Program-made: the position numbers and the translations under genes | Source: Bacillota bacterium | Lineage (GTDB): Bacteria; Bacillota; Clostridia; Oscillospirales; Ruminococcaceae | Direction of reading: 5' to 3' | Assembly (NCBI GenBank): GCA_023396225.1 | Contig: JAEWWT010000026.1 | Location: 1-64,000, forward strand | Length of the DNA stretch: 64,000 nt | In this document: positions 34,596 through 44,220 of the stretch, in pieces | Layout of the letters: every line of letters begins with the position of its first letter | Numbering within the stretch: position 1 is the stretch's first letter | Notes under the pieces: model-generated | The model's database searches: none | What the model was told of the DNA's origin: nothing | What the model saw: the letters and a program-made list of their open reading frames with translations, nothing else

Positions 34596-35579
34596 TTAAC
34601 TATATATAAAGTTTAGATCAGGTTCCTTGGCATCTGTATTAAGTTCTGATTTGGAAGTATCCACTTTAGAACTTTCACCGTCACGAACTTTTCTACCTAT
34701 AACAACAAATCTTGAGGGCTCAAACTCATTTGAGCATGTAGAAAGTGTTATAAATTGATCATCCTCGTTAAAGTCAACACCTGTATTTACAGCTGTACGG
34801 TCAAGTATATTTGATTTCCATGTGTCAAAGCTTCTGTTCGGTGTAAAGTTAATATAATTATGATAATCAAATATTACACCGTCACGCGTCTGACGTGGTT
34901 CAACTTCGATAATAAAGATTGCAATAATTTTGTATGTATACTCCTCATAAAGGTTTGAGAAAGTAAATGTCGGGTTTTCGCAATAGAAATCGAAGTTTTC
35001 TGTATGACTTTGAGTAATCTTGTAATCTTTCAGAGTGCCGAACATGGTGCCATTTTTCTGATTATGTCCATAAATAATGATGTTATCACTCTGATTTTTA
35101 TCATAGTCATTTGCAATACAGCGGTAGTCTATATATATAGTACCTGCCTGTGCTTTATTTCCGTTAAAGTCCTTGTCAAGATAGTAATTGTTATCTTCTG
35201 CCTGAACAACGACATTGTCAATCTCAGTATTGTCTATCTTTATCCATCCAGCAGTATCAGGATTATCGTCAACAAAGCTCTGCATCTGCGGAAGAACTAC
35301 AAGGGGAGGCGGCTCTGTTTCGGAAACAGTTATCTCTGTTTCAGGAGCTGTTGTCTCTTCAGTTATAACTAAAGTTTCTGTATGTTGGGCTTGCTGCTCT
35401 TCAAGCAGTTTCTTTGTTCTGATTTTATCAATGGCATCAGATGCAAGCAGAAACAGGCATACTATTAACACAGCAGAAGCAATCAATACAGATACTTTTC
35501 TGATAATTTCAGTTATAGGATCACCTTGGCAAGGTATAAATCTTTTTATAAAACTTTTTTTAGGTTTATTTGAACTCAT
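34596..35579 (-). CDS. Class B sortase 3
   Basis: The 327-residue protein has a membrane helix (about 27-48), a Thr/Glu spacer, and the sortase domain with His172 (YGHNQKNGTMFG), Cys282 (TLSTCSNEFE) and Arg290. The start at 35579 is preceded by an unusual leader: AGGAGGT (35608-35614), a 6-bp hairpin (35590-35607), then 10 bases to the ATG. The same layout occurs at three other genes in the window. It lies about 107 bp downstream of sortase 4. Confidence 0.86.
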   Translation of the reverse strand: MSSNKPKKSFIKRFIPCQGDPITEIIRKVSVLIASAVLIVCLFLLASDAIDKIRTKKLLEEQQAQHTETLVITEETTAPETEITVSETEPPPLVVLPQMQSFVDDNPDTAGWIKIDNTEIDNVVVQAEDNNYYLDKDFNGNKAQAGTIYIDYRCIANDYDKNQSDNIIIYGHNQKNGTMFGTLKDYKITQSHTENFDFYCENPTFTFSNLYEEYTYKIIAIFIIEVEPRQTRDGVIFDYHNYINFTPNRSFDTWKSNILDRTAVNTGVDFNEDDQFITLSTCSNEFEPSRFVVIGRKVRDGESSKVDTSKSELNTDAKEPDLNFIYS

Positions 35580-35589
35580 TGGTGTGACT

Positions 35590-35614
35590 ATGCTCCTGAC
35601 AGAGCATACCTCCT
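35590..35614 (-). promoter_or_regulatory. Shine-Dalgarno followed by hairpin, sortase 3
   Basis: In the transcript AGGAGGU is followed at once by an AUGCUC/GAGCAU stem, and then 10 bases to the AUG at 35579. Without the hairpin the spacing (28 nt) would be too long for initiation. Confidence 0.55.
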
Positions 35615-35686
35615 TTTTGCTTTTGATATTTTGAGTTAATTATTGCATTATCTCTTAAAGATACAAAATCCACTCATTTTAAAAAA

Positions 35687-36649
35687 TTACTTGTTGTAAA
35701 TTACATTCCAATCAGGTTCCTTGGCATTGGTATTTACGTATGCGCTTTCAACATCTACCTCTGCACTTTCACTGTCTCTTACTTTTCTTGCAATAACAAC
35801 AAATCTTGATGGCTCGAATTCATTACTGCATGTGGATAAAGTCAGGAATTCATCGCCATACTGTACGTCAACAGGGGTTATAACCTGTGCTCTTTCCATT
35901 GCCATTTCAACAAATCTCTGATAATCACCCTTTGTGTCAAAATTAACGTAATTATGGTATCTGAACAATATTCCGTCGCTTGTCTGTGATTCCTTTACAG
36001 GAGTTACAAAGTAAGCGAAAATCTTGTACTGGTCAACGTTATAATTAGAAGCAAAAGTAACAATAGGGTGACTCTTGTAGAAATCAAGATCATGCTTATA
36101 TTTTGCAAGATCACCAAACATAGTCTTATCCTTCTGATTGTGACCGTAGAGAATAAGATTATCACTGCGCTCAAAAGCTTTAAGCGTAGTACGTTTGTCA
36201 AGGAATATAGTTCCGGCCTTGTTTGAACTGCCGTCAAACGATGTTTTCAAATAGTATTCATTGCCGTCTGCTTTCTTTCGCTGAACAACAGGCATAGCAA
36301 TATTTGTGTCGTCAATCTGAACCCAGCCGACAGTATCAGGGTTAATTTTAAGCAGTTCCTTTGCACTGTCGAGAACAGTACCATCGCCCTTGCTTGTATC
36401 TACATATGTATAGTAAAGTTCCTTCAGAGAACTGTTAAGGAACTTTGCATCAAGCGACAATCTCAATTCATTGCCAAGAATTACTCCGCAGCCAATCAGT
36501 ACAAGAACTGCAATCTGTGTAATGATTTTGCTAACTATTTCTTTAAAGCTGTCTCCTTTTTGAATTAACAGCCAATGTCCTCTTTTTTTCTTTTTCTTGC
36601 TTTTCAAAGCTTTTTGATAAGCTTTCTTAGCTTCTCTGGAAAGTGCCAT
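35687..36649 (-). CDS. Class B sortase 4 (first of the tandem set)
   Basis: The 320-residue protein has a basic N-terminus (KKKKRGHW), a membrane helix (about 43-60) and the sortase domain with His170 (LYGHNQKDKTMFG), Cys274 (LSTCSNEFE) and Arg282. A TAGGAGA ribosome binding site lies before the ATG. It heads the set of four, 134 bp downstream of thiI (whose stop is at 36783), so a promoter may lie in 36650-36782. Confidence 0.87.
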   Translation of the reverse strand: MALSREAKKAYQKALKSKKKKKRGHWLLIQKGDSFKEIVSKIITQIAVLVLIGCGVILGNELRLSLDAKFLNSSLKELYYTYVDTSKGDGTVLDSAKELLKINPDTVGWVQIDDTNIAMPVVQRKKADGNEYYLKTSFDGSSNKAGTIFLDKRTTLKAFERSDNLILYGHNQKDKTMFGDLAKYKHDLDFYKSHPIVTFASNYNVDQYKIFAYFVTPVKESQTSDGILFRYHNYVNFDTKGDYQRFVEMAMERAQVITPVDVQYGDEFLTLSTCSNEFEPSRFVVIARKVRDSESAEVDVESAYVNTNAKEPDWNVIYNK

Positions 36650-36782
36650 TAATTTTATATCTCCTAAGTTACATCTTTATTTTTTAAACATCTACACACT
36701 TTATATGATACAACTTATACACTTCCGTGTCAATAAATTATGACTTTTTTGTTATAATTGTCAGAAATATATAGTGTATCAT

Positions 36783-37955
36783 TTACAGTTTAATAATCTT
36801 AAGTTCTGTATCGGTTACTGCTTTTTGAATCATAGACTCAAAATCAAATGATTTCTGCGCTTTATCAACTTCAGCAAGAACTGGTCTTGTTTTTGGGTGC
36901 TTAGGTGTAAATACAGTACAGCAATCCTCATATGGTTCAATTGAAATATCAAAAGTATCTATCTTTCTTGAAATTTCAATAATTTCTGTCTTGTCCATAC
37001 CGATAACAGGTCGGAACATTGGCATTTCACAAACAGCATCTGTGCAGACAATAGCACCAATAGTCTGGCTTGCTACCTGTCCGACACTTTCTCCAGTTAT
37101 AAGAGCCTGGATATGGTTTTCCTTTGAAATTCTTTGTGCAATGTCTATCATAAGTCTTCTCATTATAATAGTGAAAAGTTCTTCAGGGCAGTTGTCCCTT
37201 AGTGCCTCCTGAATTTCTGTAAATGGAACGCAGTAGAACTTTATATCTCCGCAGTAAGGAGTAAGCTTTTCACAAAGCTTTTCAACCTTCATTCTTGCTC
37301 TTTCAGAAGTATAAGGAGGGGAAACATAGTGTATTGCAGAAATTTCAATACCTCTCTTAGCCATCATATATCCTGCAACAGGGCTGTCAATTCCTCCTGA
37401 AAGCAGAAGCATACCTTTGCCTGATGTGCCGACAGGAATACCGCCTGCAGCCTGAACATTACCTGTGTGGACAAAAGCAGATTTATCCCTGATTTCAACA
37501 ACAACTGTAACCTGCGGATTATGAATATCAACGGTAAGATGTGGATATTTATCAAGAATTCTGCCGCCAAGTTCCATGCAGATTTCAGGTGAGGTCATTG
37601 GAAAATGCTTGTCAGCACGCTTTGCCTCAACCTTGAATGTTCTTGCATATGCAACTGTATCTTCAATATAAAGAAGTGTCTGTTCGCATATTTTTTCAAA
37701 ATCCTTTTCAACAACCATTGCTCTGCATATTGCAGCAGCACCAAATACTTTTGATGCTCTTGAAAAAGCTTCATCAAAATCAATATCATCACTCTGTGGA
37801 ATTACAGAAATAATTGACTGCGCTCTTTTGTATTCAAATTTACCTATAGAATCAAGTCTGTGTCGCAGATTTCTGACAAAAGCATCCTCAAAAGCTCTTT
37901 TGTTTAATCCCTTTAATGCAATTTCGCCTTCTTTTAACAAAATTATTTCTTTCAT
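36783..37955 (-). CDS. thiI: tRNA 4-thiouridine synthase ThiI (without rhodanese domain)
   Basis: The 390-residue protein has an N-terminal ferredoxin-like and THUMP RNA-binding region (to about residue 165), then the ATP pyrophosphatase PP-loop LLLSGGIDSPVAGYMMAKRG. It makes 4-thiouridine at tRNA position 8, activating the tRNA with ATP and taking sulfur from a cysteine desulfurase. No C-terminal rhodanese domain is present, as in most Firmicutes, so persulfide is taken directly from the desulfurase encoded 50 bp upstream. The start follows a Shine-Dalgarno-hairpin leader (37966-37989). Confidence 0.93.
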   Translation of the reverse strand: MKEIILLKEGEIALKGLNKRAFEDAFVRNLRHRLDSIGKFEYKRAQSIISVIPQSDDIDFDEAFSRASKVFGAAAICRAMVVEKDFEKICEQTLLYIEDTVAYARTFKVEAKRADKHFPMTSPEICMELGGRILDKYPHLTVDIHNPQVTVVVEIRDKSAFVHTGNVQAAGGIPVGTSGKGMLLLSGGIDSPVAGYMMAKRGIEISAIHYVSPPYTSERARMKVEKLCEKLTPYCGDIKFYCVPFTEIQEALRDNCPEELFTIIMRRLMIDIAQRISKENHIQALITGESVGQVASQTIGAIVCTDAVCEMPMFRPVIGMDKTEIIEISRKIDTFDISIEPYEDCCTVFTPKHPKTRPVLAEVDKAQKSFDFESMIQKAVTDTELKIIKL

Positions 37956-37965
37956 ATATCAATAT

Positions 37966-37989
37966 GCCCCCGTCGGAAGCGTACTCCTC
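37966..37989 (-). promoter_or_regulatory. Shine-Dalgarno followed by hairpin, thiI
   Basis: AGAGGAG-UAC is followed by a 6-bp stem GCUUCC/GGGGGC (two G-U pairs) with a 3-base loop, then 10 bases to the AUG at 37955. Confidence 0.4.
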
Positions 37990-38005
37990 TCGATAGTTTA
38001 TATAA

Positions 38006-39145
38006 TTATTTTGTCTTTGCAAGGCTGGAATAACCCTCCTGCAAAGCATTTATTAATGAGTCTATTTCTCCCATAGTTGTAGTTCTTGAAATAGAAATTC
38101 TAATTGCTGAATCAGAAAGCTTTTCATTTACTCCCATTGATTTCAGAACAGAGCTTCCAGTACCCTTTGAACAAGCAGATCCGCTTGAAACATAAATGTT
38201 CTTGCTTTCAAGGTAATGCAGCATTATTTCGGAACGAATTCCCAGAACAGATATGTTTGTTATAAACGGTGAAGTATGTTCAGCTTCGGAATTTATAGTA
38301 ACGAACTCAATCTTTTTCAGCTTTTTAAGAAGATAGCTGTTGATTAATTCAGCGTTATTATATGCAGTTGTCATTGTTGGAAGCAAAGCTCTTGCTGCTG
38401 CTCCGAATGCTGCAATCAGAGGAACTGATTCAGTTCCCGAACGAAATCCCTTTTCCTGTCCTCCGCCGTATATAAGAGGAGCAATGCGTATACCTTTCTT
38501 TACATACATTGCGCCGACACCTTTTACAGCGTGAACTTTATGTCCTGAAACAGTTATAACATCTGCATAAAGTTCAGCAGCTTTTATAGGAATTTTCAGA
38601 AAAGCCTGTACAGCATCACAATGAGTGATACATTCAGGAAAGTTTCTTTTTATATATGAGAAAATCTTTTTTACAGGCTGGATTGCACCAGTTTCATTGT
38701 TGACAAGCATACAAGAAACAAAACAGGTTTTGTCATCAATAGCTTTTATAAAAGTATCAGCATCAATTTCACCGTTGTGTTCCGCAGGTATTCTCACAAC
38801 TTCATAGCCTGCATTTTCTTCAAGATATTTTACAGGAGCAGCAATAGATGAATGTTCAATTTCGCTGATAACAATTTTTTTCTTACGTCTTCCATAGTTT
38901 TCAACAGCGCCATAAACCGCTGTGTTGTTTGATTCTGTTGCACCTGAAGTAAAAGTAATGCACTGCGGGTCACATACAAGAGCAGCCGCAACAGCTTTTC
39001 TTGCCTCGTCAATTTCCATTTCAGACTGAATGCCAAGTTTATGTAATGAGGATGGATTTCCAAAAATCTCAACCATACATTTGAATGCCGCACTTACAGC
39101 AGGTTCACATGGTTTTGTTGTAGCCGCATTATCAAGATATATCAT
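38006..39145 (-). CDS. Cysteine desulfurase (NifS/IscS family)
   Basis: The enzyme has the opening MIYLDNAATTKPCEPAV, PLP-binding motif ITVSGHKVHAVKGVGAMYV (Lys in SGHK), and the active-site cysteine loop VSSGSACSKGTGSSVLKSMG. It makes persulfide from cysteine for ThiI and other acceptors. I start at ATG 39145 because GAAAGG lies upstream and the family begins here; the 8-residue longer reading has no support. Together with ThiI it forms the common nifS-thiI pair of Firmicutes. Confidence 0.93.
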   Translation of the reverse strand: MIYLDNAATTKPCEPAVSAAFKCMVEIFGNPSSLHKLGIQSEMEIDEARKAVAAALVCDPQCITFTSGATESNNTAVYGAVENYGRRKKKIVISEIEHSSIAAPVKYLEENAGYEVVRIPAEHNGEIDADTFIKAIDDKTCFVSCMLVNNETGAIQPVKKIFSYIKRNFPECITHCDAVQAFLKIPIKAAELYADVITVSGHKVHAVKGVGAMYVKKGIRIAPLIYGGGQEKGFRSGTESVPLIAAFGAAARALLPTMTTAYNNAELINSYLLKKLKKIEFVTINSEAEHTSPFITNISVLGIRSEIMLHYLESKNIYVSSGSACSKGTGSSVLKSMGVNEKLSDSAIRISISRTTTMGEIDSLINALQEGYSSLAKTK

Positions 39146-39303
39146 CCAATTCAATTTCCTTTCAGACACTTCTAAGAAAGTACTGATAAATTCATTTTTT
39201 TTGCCGCTCAGCTGAGCTTTTTAGTGACTTTGAATTGCTTAATCAGTTTCTTCCTATATATAACTTATATAATTATACTACAAATATAATAAAATTTCTA
39301 CAT

Positions 39304-39331
39304 TACACAAAAATTTCACATAACATACTTT
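39304..39331. repeat. 28-bp direct repeat, left copy
   Basis: It begins TACACAAAAATTTCAC and ends CATACTTT, and is identical over 28 bases to 40854-40881. The two copies bound a 1,522-bp segment. Confidence 0.8.
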
Positions 39332-39400
39332 GTACTTAATTTTCTTTAAATAACAAATTTCACTTCTCACTTATTTCTGAAGTGTCAATAATAAAATAAA

Positions 39401-39440
39401 AAAGCGTACCAAGTGAAATAATTCACTTAGTACGCTTTTA
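39401..39440. terminator. Hairpin terminator
   Basis: GCGTAC-c-AAGTGAA pairs with TTCACTT-a-GTACGC around AATAA, with A and T tracts on either side. It lies between the left 28-bp repeat and the tRNA-Leu fragment. Confidence 0.7.
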
Positions 39441-39447
39441 TCATATT

Positions 39448-39506
39448 TGGTGCGGATAAGGTGACTTGAACACCCACGGTATTGCTATCACTAGAACCTG
39501 AATCTA
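39448..39506 (-). pseudogene. 3' fragment of a tRNA-Leu
   Basis: On the minus strand it reads from the anticodon arm (AGATTCAGGTTCTAG, CAG at the anticodon position) through a long variable arm, the T arm GTGTTCAAGTCAC and the acceptor TTATCCGC, to ACCA. The 5' half (GCGGATA acceptor, D arm) is missing, so it cannot be a functional tRNA. Such 3' fragments are left at attachment sites of elements that integrate in tRNA genes. Confidence 0.65.
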
Positions 39507-39591
39507 TTCTAATAAGCGCTAATTAATCACTAATCCATAAATCCTCTAATCAGCTATGAAAAGATTTTTATAACACTACAAGCTCACGTCA

Positions 39592-40610
39592 TTAATTTAG
39601 CTTATACTCACCCATTTCTTTTACCAATGACTTAATTTCTGATTCTTGTTCTTCTGTTACCTTATAAAAATCCAAAAAATCTTGTTCTGTTACATCACTA
39701 ACACCCGCTTGTTTAGCAGTCCATTCTATATATGGTTTTAATAGGTTTGGGTTTAATTCCTTAAAAATATAATAATCCGTAAGCATAACAATATTTTCTG
39801 ATTGTAAATGGGTTCCATCTTCCATATTAATGGCTGAAAAAAATTTTTTATCTGTAATTTGATGTGTCATTTCATGGAAAGCTTGATAAAACGCATCATT
39901 CATTTCTTCTTTTGTTTTAGGGATCTCAACTGCTGCTGTTAACTTATCATTAGAATAAATTCCTCGTCCTTTTCCATTTATGCTTACACATAAAAAATAG
40001 TGAGGACGTTTATTTGTATATGCGAAAACATTATGTAAGTTATAATAATTTTGATTTGAAAACTTCTCAAATTCATCTATATAACTTTTGCTTTCTTTTA
40101 TTTTGTTATCCCAGTATTTCTGATAAAATTCCTTTTCGTTATCAACACATTGCATAAATGGAATGACAAATTGTGACTTTGCTTCTTCTGATACTGATTT
40201 ATCATTTAAAATAGCGTCTTTCATGTCATCATAATTAGAATATGAAAATGAACAGAAAGCAATATAGTTTACCTCATCAAAGTATTTTGCATATGCATTC
40301 GATAATTTTTTGTGCTCTCAATTAAATTATTTGAATTATTCTGCTTTGCACGAAATTCTTCAAAATCATTGATATACTCTTGTGAGTATAGGTTTGCAGG
40401 TGAGTCTTTTAAATCAATATAATTAAGAACATGGTATATTAAATCAGCATGGAACAGGGTATCTGTCGTTACAGAATAGTTATTGTTTTCTGTAATATTT
40501 GTTTCTATTTGATTTTGAATCGTTTGCTGTGGCTTATTATTATTAGTTGAACATCCACATAGCGTAGCAATAATACTAAAACACAATATAATTAATATTT
40601 TCTTTTTCAT
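39592..40610 (-). pseudogene. Lipoprotein metallopeptidase (HExxH) split by a poly-A frameshift
   Basis: Two open pieces belong together. The upstream part (40269-40610) has a lipoprotein signal peptide (IATLCGCS) and a helical region. In the run of six A at about 40310 the frame shifts; adding one A gives STKKLSNAYAKYFDEVNYIA, which joins to the downstream frame ending at 39592. That part contains FHEMTHQITDK, a zinc-metallopeptidase HExxH motif, with a downstream Glu-rich helix. The restored protein would be about 339 residues on the outer membrane face. Its family is not recognised. A run of six A instead of seven could also be phase variation or a sequencing error. Confidence 0.6.
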
Positions 40611-40853
40611 ATATACTCCTAATAAATTTATGTCAGTGGTTTATTATCCGTGAACAGCATGAGCCAGAATTATCTTCAAAATTTTTATCAATAGCTAATT
40701 TTCTTTTGTACTGATAATATTTTCTTCAGCTGAATGCAATTCGTAAGATTTCATATTGTCCCTTCATTTTGTTTTTGATTATGCTTACAATAATTATATA
40801 TTACAGTGTAATATATTTTTTGTCAATATATAGAGAAAAAGCGCGAAACCTTG

Positions 40854-40881
40854 TACACAAAAATTTCACATAACATACTTT
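40854..40881. repeat. 28-bp direct repeat, right copy
   Basis: Identical over 28 bases to 39304-39331. It lies between the metallopeptidase segment (whose coding part starts at 40610) and the terminator at 40899. The 330-bp region 40611-40942 holds no other recognisable feature. Confidence 0.8.
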
Positions 40882-40898
40882 TTTAAAATAAAAAAGAA

Positions 40899-40937
40899 AT
40901 ATCCTGAAACAATCGTATGCTGATTGAATCAGGATAT
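40899..40937 (-). terminator. Terminator after the 41-kb membrane protein
   Basis: ATATCCTGA pairs with TCAGGATAT around a 21-base loop and is followed by a T-rich tract on the minus strand. Confidence 0.65.
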
Positions 40938-40942
40938 AAATA

Positions 40943-41485
40943 TTATTTAATCTTATTAAGAAATGTTGGTCTGAACCATTTAAGATAGCAGGTTACCATT
41001 GTAGAAACTGTGTAATCATAAAACACAAATATTCCATTCCCCCCAAGCAGCAACACAGGTACAATATATTCCTTGAGAAAATCAAATTCATCTACTAAAT
41101 CAATTGTTCCTGTAACATTTATCATAATGTAATAAGAAGCAATAATTGCAGCATTAAAAACTGCCAGCTTTATTATCCATTGAAGGACCTTGCTTATAAT
41201 CTTTTCAAGAAGAAATTTCAGAACAGGGTAGTAGCCAAAGAACATAATGAAAATGATAACAGCATCTTTGTCCGGTGTAATAAACAATGACAAACAGGCT
41301 ACTGCAGCATATGTCACAAACCCCCAACCTGGATTTATTTCAATCGCAACTACTGCAAGAAGTGTTCCTGCAAATAACGGAAGAGCAACGTTGAGTATAG
41401 GAAATACAGCTGTGAAAAACATGAGAAGAAGGCAAATTGCAGCCGCAATTCCTCCCAACGAAATTCTATAACTAATTTTTTTCAT
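40943..41485 (-). CDS. Small polytopic membrane protein (possible ECF-type substrate component)
   Basis: The 180-residue protein has five to six membrane helices, opening with RISLGGIAAAICLLLMFFTA and containing GWGFVTYAAVACLSLFITP. Size and topology fit S components of energy-coupling factor transporters, but no ligand-specific motif is recognised, so this is only a possibility. It ends 22 bp downstream of the DUF5685 gene and is probably in one operon with it. Confidence 0.55.
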   Translation of the reverse strand: MKKISYRISLGGIAAAICLLLMFFTAVFPILNVALPLFAGTLLAVVAIEINPGWGFVTYAAVACLSLFITPDKDAVIIFIMFFGYYPVLKFLLEKIISKVLQWIIKLAVFNAAIIASYYIMINVTGTIDLVDEFDFLKEYIVPVLLLGGNGIFVFYDYTVSTMVTCYLKWFRPTFLNKIK

Positions 41486-41507
41486 ATATAAATCCTTTTA
41501 AGGTAAT

Positions 41508-42317
41508 TTAATTATGTTTAATAGCAGAAATCAATGTCTGCGTTTCATAGAAATCATTTTTTAGACTTATGTTAATAATATTATCAAGAACAGGCTTCAA
41601 TTTATGTATTTCAAGTTCAACATAAATATCTGAAAGAGAGCCAAGAGTAAAGTTAATACTATCATTTACCTTTTTGTTTATAGCGTCAATATCAAGGTCA
41701 TTTACTGCAGAATTACCGACAATCAGCGGGTTTGCAGAACTTGTCCTGAAATGCTTGTCTACTAATTTGTATGCATTTAAAATGTATAGATATCTGCCGA
41801 GAAGATAACCAAAGCGCTTGAGATTAGGCTTCATTTTATTATCATTAGTTAATGCCGACGCAACAACAGACGTTAATTTAGCCATTGGTTCGGATGATTT
41901 ATCAAGCAGTAATAGTTTTAAAATAGTACTGCTAAAAATTTCGTTTATTTGTTCAGCTAACTCAGGATAATTACTGCATGCTTTTTTATATGGTTTGGTT
42001 ACTAGCATTTTCTTTATGGAGCAAAATTTTTCATTTCCTGCATTCAGATGAACAGGATTCTTGGACAATGTGTGATAAAATATCATAACTGAGCAGGCTG
42101 ATGCAACATCATAATTACCTGCATCTGAAAAGTCAGATACATCATTTAATGCACTCTGCAATACTGCAAGAAAATTATAATTATTTTTCAGAAGCTTTCT
42201 GCAATTTGCTCCATATTCATTACGAGTATAACTGATAAAGCCTGCACATAATTTTTTATATTTATCATATTCCTGAGAATTTAAATGAGGCTTGTATGGC
42301 TTTATATATCTGAACAT
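41508..42317 (-). CDS. DUF5685-family protein
   Basis: The N-terminus (MFRYIKPYKPHLNSQEYDKY, then CAGFISYTRNEYG) matches DUF5685: proteins that begin MFGYVxPxKPEL. The family is helical, soluble and of unknown function. I start at ATG 42317 because AAGGAGG lies 7 bases upstream; the 10-residue longer reading has no such site. Some family members have a Cys-based iron site; here the cysteines at CAGF and NCRK are present but incomplete. It is divergent from yceG, 278 bp apart. Confidence 0.65.
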   Translation of the reverse strand: MFRYIKPYKPHLNSQEYDKYKKLCAGFISYTRNEYGANCRKLLKNNYNFLAVLQSALNDVSDFSDAGNYDVASACSVMIFYHTLSKNPVHLNAGNEKFCSIKKMLVTKPYKKACSNYPELAEQINEIFSSTILKLLLLDKSSEPMAKLTSVVASALTNDNKMKPNLKRFGYLLGRYLYILNAYKLVDKHFRTSSANPLIVGNSAVNDLDIDAINKKVNDSINFTLGSLSDIYVELEIHKLKPVLDNIINISLKNDFYETQTLISAIKHN

Positions 42318-42595
42318 AACTGCCTCCTTGTGCCATATATTTTTCAATGTAAAAAAAGAATCATAAACAAAGTTATTATTAAAATTATTATATCATACCA
42401 TAAATTTAATGTCAAACTGTGTAATTTATCAGAATGTGGTGCAATGCTATTGACATATTATATAGAATATAGTATACTTAAATAGAATAAAATTTATATA
42501 AAACATCTTGCCGCCTGTATATTTTTTATCAATAATCTTATATAATTATTAGAAAAATATAATAAAGTTTTCGGCATAAGGGTGTGGAGGTCAGG

Positions 42596-44218
42596 ATGAA
42601 GTTTGAGGGGTTTTCAACCGAAAAAAATCTCGGAGTAGAGGTAATTTCGTCTGCTGCTGAATCTTTGCCTAAGGATATTCTGGAAAGTCATAAAACAAGA
42701 CTGGCATCAAGAGGCGGACATTTTACCGAAAGCGAGTTAATACCTGTTTATTATGCAGCTATGATTGGCTGTCCTCAGGATAGCGACACATACAACAACA
42801 TGCTGTATACCTTGAAGGATGATATAATAAAGTCTTCGAAGCTGCTTATTTTTATAGACCATGAAATGCGAAATCCGGAGCCTGATGAGGTCACTGGCTT
42901 TAAAACTGTAAATAGGACAGATAAAAAGCAGATGATAAGTGCTTTGACAGCTCTTGTGAATATACAAAATGATAGCTTAAGGACTGAATTCGGGAAAAAA
43001 GCTATCAATAAGATGCTCCTTGATATGATGGAGGAGACACCGGGAAAAATATTTAATACCGGAGTAAAAATTATTACATGGATGAACCGTATCTGTAAAA
43101 ATCCGGGGTTTATTAATAAGAACAGTGAAATTCCAGTTATCATGTATTATGGCGTTATTACAGCTACCGAAATGATGTTTTTGTATTTTATGTCCTGTAT
43201 CGGAATAGATGTGGTTTATTTTTCAAGTGACAGGGCTGTTCTTGAAACAGTAAACAAAAATAATATTGATGACAGAATGCAGGTTTTTGACCTGACAACT
43301 TCAGTTCCTAACATGCCTTTTCCGGATAAACTTGTCAAGGCAAAGGTTGCAACGGTTGCATATTCAGCTGAACGTGAACTTGATAAAATGCTGTATGGAG
43401 ACAATACAATGTTCAGGGACTTCCAGTTCAGCAAAATGCAGTCTATGACGCTCAAAACAACATATGATGAAATTAATATACTCTGGCATCAGGATGCAAA
43501 GTACCGTTCTGGCTTTGATGTAAGAGATGATAAGGTTCTTGTTCCGAATATATTTGCTAAAATAAGTGGTGTTACAGATGCAAAAATCAATGACTACTGG
43601 GATGATATCAGGGAAAAACTTACTCCAAATACAGTTCTTGCTATAAAAGCACCTGCATACAAAAGAAGCGACCAATATTCTCTACAGGCATACAAACCAT
43701 TTTATAGCGGAAAAACTCTTTTTATTGAACAGATAAAGGCTTCTCCTCTTAATAGCTATTCTTTCCTGTCAGATAAGATTCAGGACCTGATTCTTGATAA
43801 AATGCAGGAGGCTGTGGACAGTGGATTTATTAAGCTTGAAGGTGATGAGCTTGTTGAGCAGGTCATGTATGTCGGTCTTAACCTTGATAAGAATATCCTT
43901 AGAATTGTTCAGAAGTTTGACTTCACAAAAGGAACTCCAAAGTATATTGTTATTGATGCAATTGAAGATACTTTCAGTATAATTGAATGTATACAGCTTG
44001 TTTTGTATAATCTTCTTGGCTTTGATATATTGATTTATACTCCGACAGGGTATAAAAATATTGAAACATATGTCAATGAAAAAGCTTTTGAATGTTATAC
44101 AATGAATGAGTTTGTTTATAATGTTACAATTCCAAAGTTTAAAATTCCAGCCGCAGCGCAGGTACAATCCAGTACCCCAGGTTTTTTAGGTAAATTATTT
44201 AAGAAAGGACGAAAATAA
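42596..44218 (+). CDS. yceG: YceG-like protein of tellurite-resistance modules
   Basis: The 540-residue protein fits the YceG-like family seen in ter/toxic-anion gene clusters. Segments include IPVIMYYGVITATEMMFLYF, VVYFSSDRAVLETVN and a C-terminal FSIIECIQLVLYNLLGFDIL. No membrane helix is evident despite hydrophobic stretches. Start ATG at 42596 follows GGAGG. It is coupled to telA, whose start lies 3 bp after its stop. In B. subtilis yceG and yceH (TelA family) are also adjacent within yceCDEFGH. TerD- and TerC-type genes are absent here. Confidence 0.75.
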   Translation: MKFEGFSTEKNLGVEVISSAAESLPKDILESHKTRLASRGGHFTESELIPVYYAAMIGCPQDSDTYNNMLYTLKDDIIKSSKLLIFIDHEMRNPEPDEVTGFKTVNRTDKKQMISALTALVNIQNDSLRTEFGKKAINKMLLDMMEETPGKIFNTGVKIITWMNRICKNPGFINKNSEIPVIMYYGVITATEMMFLYFMSCIGIDVVYFSSDRAVLETVNKNNIDDRMQVFDLTTSVPNMPFPDKLVKAKVATVAYSAERELDKMLYGDNTMFRDFQFSKMQSMTLKTTYDEINILWHQDAKYRSGFDVRDDKVLVPNIFAKISGVTDAKINDYWDDIREKLTPNTVLAIKAPAYKRSDQYSLQAYKPFYSGKTLFIEQIKASPLNSYSFLSDKIQDLILDKMQEAVDSGFIKLEGDELVEQVMYVGLNLDKNILRIVQKFDFTKGTPKYIVIDAIEDTFSIIECIQLVLYNLLGFDILIYTPTGYKNIETYVNEKAFECYTMNEFVYNVTIPKFKIPAAAQVQSSTPGFLGKLFKKGRK

Positions 44219-44220
44219 TT

